Positions 10,137 to 19,081 of a stretch of 28,469 bases of DNA are shown in pieces. Under the pieces are notes generated by a model, which worked only from the letters and a program-made list of their open reading frames with translations, did no database searches and had not been told where the DNA came from. The position numbers and the translations under genes are program-made. This DNA is from Bremia lactucae (taxonomy: Eukaryota > Oomycota > Peronosporomycetes > Peronosporales > Peronosporaceae), in NCBI RefSeq assembly GCF_004359215.1, contig NW_027152016.1:385410-413878 (forward strand), in the 5' to 3' direction. How positions within the stretch are numbered: position 1 is the stretch's first letter; every line of letters begins with the position of its first letter.

Positions 10137-10919
10137 ATGATTTATGGCGGCGGCTATGAGGCGTATGACAATGGGGGCGGCTTTATGTCTAGTCAGCCGT
10201 CTGGAAGCCAGCAAATACCTACTTAACGCAGAAGTGGTGCCCAGAGTATTTGCCCTGTCACAATCATGCAGCTACAGTCGCTTCATGCGAGTGACGACGA
10301 CGCGCTTCGTCTAGACGGTCAGGAAATGTCCACCGTGCGGCTCGTGGGTTTATTAACTGGCTCAATGCCACAATCCACAAGCGCGCGTTTCCAATTAGAC
10401 GACGGCTCGGGATCTTTTGATTGCCAGTACTTTGTCAATGCTGACAAATACGCTAGCGACCTTCGAGAAGGCATCTAGGTGCGTGTTGTGAGCAAATTGC
10501 GAAGTTTTCAGGGCAAATCGAGTTTCACGTGCTTTAGCGTGAGTCCGCTGCAGGATTTGAACGAGCTCACGCAACATCTTTTAGAAGTAAGTTACGTGCA
10601 TTGCTACAATACCAAGGGGTCCGTTGGCAAGGCGGACGTTGCAATGACGTCGGTTGATACGTACACAAAGGCGGTGAATCAATGGAATCAGCTAAGCACG
10701 GGAGGGTACGGAGATAGCACGTGTTACGGGCTCCTGAACTCGAAAATCTCAAAGCAGCAACAAGCCATTGTAGACGTCTTGGCGACGTGCACGAATGAGT
10801 GCGGTTTTAGGTGGACCACATTTTTGCCACTTTGCGAGGCACCAACTTCGATGCTCCTCACGACCGAGGGGCACGTCTACTTTACGATTGATGAAGACCA
10901 TTTCAAGTGCACAGCTTAA
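10137..10919 (+). pseudogene. RPA2: RPA2 (replication protein A 32 kDa subunit) pseudogene
   Basis: One frame from the ATG at 10137 to the TAA at 10917-10919 encodes an RPA32-like protein: a Gly/Tyr-rich N-terminus (MIYGGGYEAYDNGGGF), an OB-fold (STVRLVGLLTGSMPQSTSAR, QLDDGSGSFDCQYFVN, LRSFQGKSSFTCFSV, then ELTQHLLEVSYVHCYN) and a C-terminal winged-helix ending EGHVYFTIDEDHFKCTA. RPA2 is part of the heterotrimer that binds single-stranded DNA in replication and repair. Two in-frame stops break it, TAA at 10224-10226 and TAG at 10476-10478, without frameshift. The winged-helix domain looks several residues shorter than usual. A LINE is inserted over its stop codon. Without introns it could be a retrocopy or simply an intronless gene; a functional copy is presumably elsewhere. 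Confidence 0.85.
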
Positions 10920-10925
10920 CGCAAA
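10911..10925 (+). repeat. Left target-site duplication of the LINE
   Basis: ACAGCTTAACGCAAA here is repeated exactly at 13983-13997. The bases outside each copy differ, so the duplication is exactly 15 bp. It includes the TAA stop codon of the RPA2 pseudogene. Confidence 0.85.
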
Positions 10926-13822
10926 GAGCTCACTGGGGATCTATCATGGGAGATCGAGACAGTCCAGCTGAATCTACGCCGCCAACCAACTCCAGCAAAA
11001 GTCGGAAGTTGCTGAGTACGATCGAAAAGCGGCTCTCGACAGAAGAACAAGATCTGCTGAACACTCCAATCTCCGGCGCCGATTTGGCTGACGCACTCAA
11101 ACACATGAAGGCCAGCTCTGCTCCTGGGATGGATGGACTCACAGCTGGTTTCTATCAAGTTGCAACTGATGTCTTTGGTGAATGTCTGAGCATCGTGTTC
11201 AACTATCAGCTAGCACGAGGTGACTTCCTATACTCCCAGCGTCAGTCAGCAGTCTGTCTCTTGCACAAGAAGGGTTCCCGGGCCGATCCGGGAAACTTTC
11301 GACCGATCTCGCTCATGGGAGTCGACGTCAAAGCTCTGTCCAAGACACTGACGTATCGACTACAGCTCTCCCTACCCAAACTGATCCACGTCGATCAGAA
11401 GGCGTTCGTGAAGGGTAGATCCATCCATCACCACATTCGCTTTCTGGCTGATCTGCAAGATCTCGTGACTGCAAGAGATGAAGAGGCCTACGCCATGTTT
11501 CTCGACTTTGAGAAAGCGTACGACCGAGTCAACTGGAATTATATGTTCCAAGTGCTTGATCGCATGGGCTGTGGTGGAGCCTTCTCCGACTGGGTGAAGC
11601 TGCTGTACACAGGTCAACAGGCTCACCTTCTGATCAATGGTCACATCCAGCCAGCAATCTGTCCGACACGCGGTGTCAAACAAGGTGACCCGCTCTCAGC
11701 ATTGCTCTTTCTAATGGTCATCGAACCATTGGGTAATCTGTTACGTCAACACGAAGAACATGGCATCTGTCTGACAGAGGATCACACAGTTCCCGGATTG
11801 TTCTTCGCTGATGACTCGACGTTGCTCTCTAGCTCGATACAAGGTATCCAAGCGCAACTCGAACTGGTCCAGGTGTATTGCGATGGCTCTGGTGCCAAGC
11901 TCAACTTGAGCAAGTGTACTTTGATGCCACTGCATCGGATACGTGAAGCCCCAGTTATCCCTGGCATCAAGGTACTGCAGAGAGGCGGGAATGTCAAGTT
12001 TCTCGGTCTCCTCTTCGGTCAAGACACAACGGACGATGCCATCATCGAGTTCCTGGATCGACGCTTCTATGAAGGTTTCCTGCTCTGGTTCCGTCGAGCA
12101 CGAACCTTGAGAGGTCGTCTACTCATCGCGCTCACCATGGTTCTTTCTCGGCTCTGGCACTACACGGTACATGTCCCAGTTCCTGACCGCATTGTCAAGA
12201 AGTGGCAGTCGACACTCAACCGATTCGTGCTCAGTCGTCGCTACGAACGCAACGCCAAGCATATCCAGTTGATCGCCAAGGAGTTCCTGTATCAACCACG
12301 CTCGGAGGGTGGATTGCACATCCCCAGCATCGAAGCTTCACTCAAGCGTCAGAAGCTCCAACAGTTGCTCCAGTTTGTCGCTGCCTCAACCTCGACGACA
12401 CGCAACTGGACCACTGCAGGATTAACACTCCTATTGCTTGCTCTCCCAGGTTGGGGCCCATGGCAGCCACTCGACTTCCTGACGATCAGTCCGCTGCGAC
12501 ATGGTGCACTACTCAAGCGGTGTGTCTTGTCCCAATGGTGGAGAGTGGTGTAGTGTCTGTGGTACTCACTCAAGTGGGAAGTCACATGGCGTGATCTCAA
12601 TCCTCCAGCTCGTCTCACATACCTGCTCAGACAACCGATCTGGTTCCATGGTGCGTCCGAGTTCCAGTATGTCAAGGCAACTCGAATTGACACTTCAGAA
12701 GTCCAGCGTCGTAGCTTCTGTATGGTTGCAGAGCCCCAGCGCAGTTATCGTCAACACGTCGCCAACGCTTTCCAGATAAGAAGTCTCTCTGACTTCCTAT
12801 GTCCGGATGGTTCATGGCCAAACGTCGACGCTTTTGCTCGCTCTCATATCGACTACCAGTACACTGCTGTACCAGCTTACCAGCAATACAAGTGGCTCCG
12901 CGCACTCCATGTTGAAGCCACACAAGTCTTCCAGCGACTGATCGGACTGTGCGAAACCAACTCAGTAGTCCCCATTACAAACAACACGGAGATCTCTCGA
13001 GCTCCTTACGTTGGAGTGAAGGTTGGGGAACGAACACATATTGTTCCCTCGATTCCCCGATCCCAGCTGCTCGCTATCGTGTGGCAACCACCAACACCGA
13101 AGAAACCTCACCCCATCCAACTACACCACGTTCGAGCCACAGCAGATGACATCAAGAGGTTTGTGCGACTGTGCATACATCTGAGAAAGATACTGCTACC
13201 GGTGTATGAAGATCTCCAGTATCGACTGGCAATGCGTCTTTTGCCAGTACGATCTCGCTTCTCTTTCCTGCGAGACGCTCACCCGCAGATCATATATTGC
13301 ATCCGTGATGGGTGTTCTGCAGTGGAGACAGAACAACATCTGTTCTTCGAGTGCGTATTGCCCTCTGAACTATGGCCAGTGATGTTTCGTGACTGGTCTT
13401 CGTTCTTCACCTACGCCCCAAAGTGGATCGACATTGTACTTGGACGTCGACCCACACCAACTGACGAGTGGAAAGAACACATCGGCATGTTAGGAGACCT
13501 ATGGCAGATCATGCGTGCGATCGTCCTTCACTTTGTGTGGACCGTGCGCAACGACTGTCTGTTCCGACAGCGCGCACCAACACCGTTGCTACCAGCACTC
13601 CGTGTCATCTATACGACGTTCAGCGCTCATGTACGAGCTTCCATGCGTCGTTCTCAATCTGAAGAAGACCAAGCCTCGATCAAGTGTGTATTGAAACAAC
13701 TTCGGTGTTCTCGCTCACTTGGTGGTTTTATGCAAGTCAACCCACATTTATTCGCTGTGAGGTTCCTCAAGCAACAAATGCAAGGTTGGTTGCATCGGCA
13801 GATACAAGAGGATCGATCGTAG
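10926..13822 (+). pseudogene. LINE ORF2 fragment: reverse transcriptase plus zf-RVT-like domain
   Basis: A single frame runs from the insertion edge to the TAG at 13820-13822 and is interrupted only by an in-frame TAG at 12551-12553. RT motifs appear in order: APGMDGLTAGFYQ (about 11121), NFRPISLMGVDVKALSK (about 11292), QKAFVKGRSIHHHI, FLDFEKAYDRVNW (block A, about 11500), RGVKQGDPLSALLF (block B, about 11670) and FFADDS (block C, 11801-11818; FADD instead of the commoner YADD). A long thumb/connection follows. A C-x4-C-x7-H-x4-C motif lies at 13298-13354, as in zf-RVT domains. RT would nick-prime and copy its own RNA at the target. Missing endonuclease plus the stop make this copy inactive. 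An ATG 19 bases upstream (10907) belongs to the RPA2 sequence, not the LINE. Confidence 0.85.
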
Positions 13823-13982
13823 ATTCTCCATTCTCCCTCATCGAACAACGTTAGGAATCTGTATTATAGCAGATACACTGTATAATACTCTAGCTCAATG
13901 TATACTAGCAGGCTCACAGTCATATTCTAGGTAGATTGAGAAGTCATTCCGTCTAATTCTAGTAATATAGACACTTAAACTT
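10926..13982 (+). mobile_element. 5'-truncated L1-like LINE (non-LTR retrotransposon)
   Basis: A 3057-bp insertion bounded by a perfect 15-bp target-site duplication. It contains one long frame with reverse transcriptase and a C-terminal CCHC motif, followed by about 160 bp of 3' UTR. The endonuclease domain that precedes RT in L1-type elements is absent, which is the usual result of incomplete target-primed reverse transcription. The 3' end (TAGACACTTAAACTT before the duplication) has no poly(A) or simple-repeat tail. The frame has only one stop, so the insertion is far younger than Gypsy A and B. Confidence 0.85.
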
Positions 13983-13997
13983 ACAGCTTAACGCAAA
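13983..13997 (+). repeat. Right target-site duplication of the LINE
   Basis: Exact copy of 10911-10925 (ACAGCTTAACGCAAA). The sequence to its right is the original 3' flank of the RPA2 copy. Confidence 0.85.
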
Positions 13998-14029
13998 ACA
14001 AAAGTATCACCAAAAAAAACATTAAGTAG

Positions 14030-14137
14030 AAAATAATAAATCGCAGCTTATAGAGAAAAACTTTCACTACTTTTGTAGTGTATAAAATAATAAATTGCAG
14101 CTTATATTGAAAACTTTTATTACTTTCTGTAGTGACA
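14030..14137 (+). repeat. Two-copy 54-bp tandem duplication
   Basis: 14030-14083 and 14084-14137 are clearly related. Both start AAAATAATAAAT(C/T)GCAGCTTAT, continue through an ACTTT..TACTTT segment and end TGTAGTG. The duplication lies in the short AT-rich space between the 3' ends of the converging RPA2 copy and CRN-like gene, and its second unit abuts the CRN stop codon. It may form part of the CRN 3' UTR. Confidence 0.75.
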
Positions 14138-14139
14138 TT

Positions 14140-15933
14140 TCACGTGCCTACAGACGCAGTATCAAAAGCACCAGTCGGGATGTATGCAACATGCAAACGC
14201 ACACTGGCGGCAAAATTAGGTGGAACAAGTTGAAAGTTATCACTTACCTCTTTATTGGGCACCAAAGCAATGTATTGGCAGCCGCCTGGAAAGAATCCCG
14301 CATACTTGTTGATAGCGGACGGATCGAATGAGTGTCTGATTGATTTTGTAATTTGGATCAATATAACCGTGCAAGGCTGATCATCCCTCTTCAGCTTTGC
14401 GACACTATCGATCGACTTCAAACAACGACAAGAGGGATACCAATAATCGTCATTCGAAGTCGCGAATCGCTGCATAGCTGTATCGCATTCTGCTGCAGTA
14501 ACTCCATCGTTGCAGCACGACTTGGCTTCGATTTCCAACGCAATATAGGTATGCTGACTCTCTTTCACTCGGTTGTATTCCCTCACTTGCAACTCAATCT
14601 TTTTTCCATCCCTCGCCAGTGTATGCACGTAGTTCTCAAATGCAATGCCCATCAACACCCCATCTCGAAGCTTGTGGCCTTTGGACCACATTTCTTCGTA
14701 ATAAGTTGGCTTTATAATTTTGCCCAGTTTTCTCAACGCATATACAGAGGTGATCTCAGAAACCCAATGGTCGGAAAACATATACTTATCCAAGTCACGG
14801 TGATCGCTTGCTCGAATTCCGGTCATCCGAAAGCGATCAATTTGTTTATCCGACGTACTTCCATGCTGCGTAATGAGAAGGTCTGCAATATTCGGATCGA
14901 CCTTACGGATTGCATCGTCAACCACTTCCTTCGCTCCTGTTTGATCCGATAAGAAAGCTCGCATATTTCCACCCGAGTAAAAATACATGTTTTTGATCAT
15001 GTGTTTCGACAAATCAAGATGCGCGCCAATCAATTTCAAATCGGAAAGCGACCAAAATGGAACAAGGCACTTACTCAATACACGATAAGCAGCACTCTTT
15101 AAACAATACTGACAAGAGGTGGCCAGCAGCCGGTACTTTCCTAGAACGCTGATGTGACTCCTAACAACGTCTTGTCGGAATCCGTCCAGACACAATACTG
15201 CACCCTTAAAATACTGCCGGTACAAATCCAGGTCTTCAATTTTTGCCTCGTCCATTCGCCAGAACTCCTTGTTTTCTGCATCGAGATACAACAAGGAAAA
15301 ACCTTTCTCTTCATGTGAATAACTACGAAATAGAACGACTCGTTTCTTCTCAATTAAGGCCATGTAGAGCGCAAACAACACGACCAGCATGCTCTTGCCA
15401 ACACCAGGCGTACCCTGAAACAGAATTTTCTTGTTTGCTCTCATCTGGGACTCGAATACCTTGATAATATCGATTGTTTCCTCTCTAACGTAAAACCACT
15501 TGGGAAAATCCGGTTCAACGCGGAAAATCTCGAGATTGAAGCCGCCAACCTGCCACGTCCCGATATCCAAATTGCGCCCAATCGAATTTATCAGCTCGTC
15601 CTGGATTTTTACAGTCAATGTCTTCAGCTTCTTCTGTTCTGGTTCTTCATGCATATCCACTATAATGATCGGGTCGTTCTCATCTATTCCAAGTTCTCTC
15701 AAAGGAAACGACAAGTAAGGCAGGTGCTGACCACTGGTATGATCCACCCCATTCGCGTAGACTATGAGATCAGACGTGGCAATGCCGGCGAGGTGACTGT
15801 CGCTGTATAATATCTTGACAGCGTGTCGTACATCACTAACATCTGCTTCATCGGACGGCATCCTGACGAAGTCGACTGTGCCGACTGTGTTGCCTTCTCT
15901 ATTCACCAGCTGGAACCACACTTTACGTGACAT
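14140..15933 (-). CDS. Crinkler-like (CRN/CR family) protein: ubiquitin-like header, P-loop NTPase, nuclease-like C-terminus
   Basis: Intact 597-codon gene. Residues 1 to about 97 look like the ubiquitin-like header of CRN proteins: alternating strands, a DLIVYANG stretch at the place of the LxLFLAK-type motif, and closure with LGIDENDPIIIVDM. There is no classical signal peptide. Residues about 150-340 form a P-loop NTPase: Walker A GTPGVGKS at 174-181, a hydrophobic Walker B AVLCLD at 245-250, and a sensor-like LLATSC at 269-274. The C-terminal third has the pattern seen in the restriction-endonuclease-like domain of many CRNs: GIAFENYVHTLARD, DYWYPSC, SIDSVAKL, then VILIQITKSIRHSF. In the known family such proteins act in host nuclei or in the producing cell; the role of this one is unknown. 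Start chosen as the first ATG giving the full header. Family confident, activity inferred. Confidence 0.85.
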   Translation of the reverse strand: MSRKVWFQLVNREGNTVGTVDFVRMPSDEADVSDVRHAVKILYSDSHLAGIATSDLIVYANGVDHTSGQHLPYLSFPLRELGIDENDPIIIVDMHEEPEQKKLKTLTVKIQDELINSIGRNLDIGTWQVGGFNLEIFRVEPDFPKWFYVREETIDIIKVFESQMRANKKILFQGTPGVGKSMLVVLFALYMALIEKKRVVLFRSYSHEEKGFSLLYLDAENKEFWRMDEAKIEDLDLYRQYFKGAVLCLDGFRQDVVRSHISVLGKYRLLATSCQYCLKSAAYRVLSKCLVPFWSLSDLKLIGAHLDLSKHMIKNMYFYSGGNMRAFLSDQTGAKEVVDDAIRKVDPNIADLLITQHGSTSDKQIDRFRMTGIRASDHRDLDKYMFSDHWVSEITSVYALRKLGKIIKPTYYEEMWSKGHKLRDGVLMGIAFENYVHTLARDGKKIELQVREYNRVKESQHTYIALEIEAKSCCNDGVTAAECDTAMQRFATSNDDYWYPSCRCLKSIDSVAKLKRDDQPCTVILIQITKSIRHSFDPSAINKYAGFFPGGCQYIALVPNKEVSDNFQLVPPNFAASVRLHVAYIPTGAFDTASVGT

Positions 15934-16189
15934 ATTTGAGGCAAGTTCGAGAATGCCCCGTCAAAAAAATACTTGCGAAATAACGATAGATGATTTTTTT
16001 TCTTTTAAATGCTGAGTTGGTGGTCGAAACTTTTTAAATACATCAATCTAGCACTCTTTATATACTTTGTGACATTATGACTATTTATTTTGAAAGACGT
16101 GAAGTTGCTCGCATGACAAGAATCAAAATTTGAATATGACGAAAAAAAGTTATATGATGTTGGTATAATCTCGTTAAACATTGCTGGAG
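15934..16189. other. Spacer, presumably the CRN-like gene promoter
   Basis: AT-rich DNA with no gene. It lies upstream of the minus-strand CRN-like ATG. On that strand CTCAGCATTT near 16010 is loosely like an oomycete initiator, but I would not call it. No other signal seen. Confidence 0.3.
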
Positions 16190-16945
16190 CCAACTGCGAT
16201 GAAGAAGCTTAACAATGTCAAGAGCCGTCAGCTAAGCTCGAGTCTTTGGCACAGATGAAAGTCAACGGACGTGACAAGTGCTGAACGAAGACTTAAAAGG
16301 TCTGTGATACGGAGAATGACATGCTGTTTGCGGACAGCAAAGAAATTGTAATTTGTCTAGCTAACTCCAAGAGACGTGATAGACTTAAGCAAATTCCATA
16401 CATATAACATCCGACGCGCTGAGGAGCAATTTCTCGAGATGACGTTCGAAAAAGAATTCCAACCGTCTTTGATTATACAGAGCTCGATGCTTGCAGTCTA
16501 CGGCGATGCGAATCGTCTTGTTCAGCGCAAGTTTCTCAAAAGGGACTTTTGCTCGTTCCAATATCAAGACTGGCAAATTTTTGTATCGAAGCATGATGCA
16601 AAGGTACGTGCGTGCTAAGCGAATAACGGAGGCTAAGCGATTGCTGGGTTGCGTCCACTCAGAGTTTGTCGAAGGGATTTTAAAAGCAGTTGTTTTAACC
16701 TTTGGCTTAGTAGATCATTACGCGAGGGACGTATAATACGTCGCGCCCTAACGAAACATGACGAGGCTGATGCACTATGTACCCAGTTGCAGGAAAATCA
16801 ATATGATAAAATTTGCGGCTTAAAAGAGGAGTATGACACCTTCTCCAATCTTATTCCGGAAAATATAGAGGCTGTGACTCTCGTCGCCAACGTAATTAGA
16901 AAAGGAAGGTTCATAAGCAGGTACCGCAGTACAACCGCTAGATAG
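16190..16945 (+). pseudogene. Unidentified decayed protein-coding gene
   Basis: Several plus-strand segments look coding but lie in different frames: around 16300-16400 (TENDMLFADSKEIVICLANS), 16376-16618 (RRAEEQFLEMTFEKEF, YQDWQIFVSKHDAK), 16590-16735 (RAKRITEAKRLLGCVHSEF, VVLTFGLVDHYARDV) and 16745-16942 (EADALCTQLQENQYDKICGL, LIPENIEAVTLVANVIRKG). The residue mix (Glu, Lys, Leu, Ala rich) suggests a coiled-coil protein. Frameshifts and stops prevent a continuous frame. I do not recognise the family. An alternative is a gene with short introns, but I see no paired GT/AG sites that restore the frame. Confidence 0.4.
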
Positions 16946-17515
16946 AATGCGATATTGGATTCCAAGCACCTTTAATAAGAAGGTATTTTTTAGCGATAAT
17001 ATGAAACATTTAAGGTGTGATGCATTAATTGCTGGTTATTTTTGTTTCAATATTATACCGGCTAAGTTCTAGCTCCACTATGGAATTGAGGAGCAGATGA
17101 GCTATTTTCTACCTGATCTGGCCAACGGCATACAATTACATTGCTTTAATCTTACAGGCCCTTCATCGGGCTCAGATGCTGATTATATGCGCTATACTGG
17201 CGTTGTAAGTGTAACAGGTGTGCCATTAATATTGTTACCAAATATTATGTTTTATGACAGGTAAAAATAAAGAAGTATGAATTTATACCAAATTCTGTAA
17301 TATTGACGCAACACGGTAATAATTCTGTTGATTGGTTGATTCAACTTTGAAGTAAGCGCCAATCGTCATACGAACCGATTGTGCGGTGAGCAAGTAGGCG
17401 CCACACATCGTTTGTTATCAATATAATAAAGTCTACAGTAAATAGAAGATCGTTACGTCGGAACTTAATCTATTAATACAGTTTTACATTTTCCTTACTC
17501 TAAAGCCTTAAATTT
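16946..17515. other. AT-rich DNA without recognisable genes
   Basis: About 570 bases with no ORF of interest, up to the assembly gap. TTTCTACCTGATCTGGCC near 17104 and CATCGGGCTCAGATGC near 17165 are ordinary unique sequence. Nothing else seen. Confidence 0.5.
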
Positions 17516-17615
17516 NNNNNNNNNNNNNNNNNNNNNNNNNNNNNNNNNNNNNNNNNNNNNNNNNNNNNNNNNNNNNNNNNNNNNNNNNNNNNNNNNNNNN
17601 NNNNNNNNNNNNNNN
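17516..17615. other. Assembly gap (100 N)
   Basis: Exactly 100 N bases, the usual placeholder for a gap of unknown size. Its right edge lies inside a Gypsy LTR, suggesting that the gap results from a repeat. Confidence 0.98.
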
Positions 17616-17674
17616 TTTTAGATAATATATTAATTAACAACCTTTAAGTGTTAATTTCATGTAACGATACACCC
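17616..17674 (-). repeat. LTR end fragment (C/D-type Gypsy LTR)
   Basis: TTAATTTCATGTAACGATAC followed by ACCCCG is the inverse of the first roughly 60 bases of the LTR at 25603-26019 and of the end of the LTR at 21772-22213. The rest of the repeat presumably lies in the adjacent gap. It is either a solo LTR or one end of an element collapsed in assembly. Confidence 0.75.
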
Positions 17675-18027
17675 CGTTTCCAATTTATTACATTAAAAGG
17701 GTTCTTTCACACCAAAGATGCATTTAGATGCCTTTGTATACAATTTCCCTACACATGCGCTTGCAATGTTAATAGAAACTATATACTATTGCAAGATATG
17801 ATGCAAGCTTTTCAGATTCGCAAAATGTGTCAAAACTTTGTCCTTATTGACTGCAATACGTCCGCAGCCATATATTCGATTTTGGAACACCTTGCGAAAT
17901 TTGTATTTTGTATCGCCTAATCAATTATGTTGTATCTTCTTTGGTTTAAAATATTAAACGACCCAATATGGTAATTTGTGGATAATTCCAGCGCTCAAAT
18001 CTGATGTTGACAACATAGTTTTGAGCA
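17675..18027. other. Spacer upstream of the HAD gene
   Basis: No convincing gene. A 90-codon plus-strand ORF at 17648-17920 is Cys/Phe-rich, begins inside the LTR fragment and has no recognisable domain. GCGCTCAAATCT at 17992-18003, about 30 bp before the HAD start, is a weak candidate for a transcription start element. Confidence 0.35.
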
Positions 18028-18873
18028 ATGCCAGTCGTCCTGGGTGTAACCTTCGACCTTGATGACACATTGTGGTGTGGAAAGACCGTACTTCAAAATG
18101 CCAGTGGTGCTTTTCATGCGTACGTGGCTCAAGAATTACCAGAGCTAGCAGAGCAATTCCCTCCGGCGTCCTTCGATGCACTGCTGGTGCAGTTTCAGCG
18201 CGCGCTACCTGAGCACGCCCACGACTACACTTTCCTCCGGAAACACACACTGCGCCACTGCGTCACGACTTTTGGCGCCCAAAAATTGCATCTTCATGAT
18301 GAATCGAAGCTTACTGCGTTTGTAGACGCGGCATTTCGAGCGTTTGTCGTGCCACGCAGTCAACCGGAGCTCTTTGACGGGGTCGAGCATTTATTTCGAG
18401 AATTAACCACTGAGATCACGCTACTAAATCGTCCAAAGAATGCGACAGCAACAATTTTAGGAATAATTACTAATGGCAACTGTGATATCACGAGTTTGCC
18501 CGAGTTTTTCCAGCATTACATTCATTTTATCATCTCGGCGGAGCTCGTCGGCTGTGCGAAACCAAGCCAAGCGATCTTCGATGCGGCAGTGTCCAAGTTT
18601 TCCACGTCATGTCGTCGGCACCACTTCGTACATGTCGGTGATCATTATACATGTGACGTGGAAGGAGCAAAACGTGCGGGCTTTCGGACTATCTGGGTCA
18701 ATTCGCAATGGCCGAGACACGATGCATTCACGCGCGCCGATTTAATAGACGATGACGCAGCGCAGTACACGGCAGCAGATGCAATTGTGAAAGACGTCAA
18801 GACAGTCGTATTTGTCGTGCAGCACTGGAATGCGCTTGCTCTCGAGACCGAAGGACCCTGGTGCTCGACGTGA
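18028..18873 (+). CDS. HAD-superfamily hydrolase (phosphatase-like)
   Basis: Intact 281-residue protein with all four HAD motifs. Motif I is FDLDDTLW, with D10 as likely nucleophile and D12 as general acid/base. Motif II is ITNGN (T148). Motif III is GCAKPSQAIF (K178). Motif IV is HVGDHYTCDVEGAKRAG (D205, D210 binding magnesium). A mostly helical insert between motifs I and II (about 20-115) is a C1-type cap, as in the YjjG/HDHD4/epoxide-hydrolase-N-like group, so a small phosphorylated metabolite is the likely substrate. Exact substrate unknown. It lacks signal and membrane segments, so it is probably cytosolic. The start is the first ATG directly before motif I. The next gene follows in the same direction after 208 bases. 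Confidence 0.88.
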   Translation: MPVVLGVTFDLDDTLWCGKTVLQNASGAFHAYVAQELPELAEQFPPASFDALLVQFQRALPEHAHDYTFLRKHTLRHCVTTFGAQKLHLHDESKLTAFVDAAFRAFVVPRSQPELFDGVEHLFRELTTEITLLNRPKNATATILGIITNGNCDITSLPEFFQHYIHFIISAELVGCAKPSQAIFDAAVSKFSTSCRRHHFVHVGDHYTCDVEGAKRAGFRTIWVNSQWPRHDAFTRADLIDDDAAQYTAADAIVKDVKTVVFVVQHWNALALETEGPWCST

Positions 18874-19081
18874 TTGTTGCTCGAATGTCCCTGATCGCTT
18901 CAATGAATTTAAGCCAATCAGTCAGCTTTGGTATTGTCTTTTCACAAAATATGTGTACTTTAAATATCGATCAATACAGGTTTTACCTCAAGCTTTTTTC
19001 CATTTGTGTAAAGTTGGCGGCATTACTACGAATCGGAATCAAGTTTACTCGCATTTACGTTTTAAATCTTACGATAGAAGA

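Noticed and set aside
10224..10478. Introns as an explanation for the RPA2 stops
   Set aside because: No GT...AG pair around either stop removes it while keeping the OB-fold residues, and both sides of each stop stay in the same frame.
14353..14952. 199-codon plus-strand ORF opposite the CRN-like gene
   Set aside because: It lies fully antisense to a clear coding frame and has no motif of its own; it is a shadow.
18812..19081. Upstream extension of the glycosyltransferase-like frame
   Set aside because: It overlaps the 3' end of the HAD gene, its residues look like read-through of non-coding DNA, and the ATG at 19082 is followed by a plausible N-terminus.
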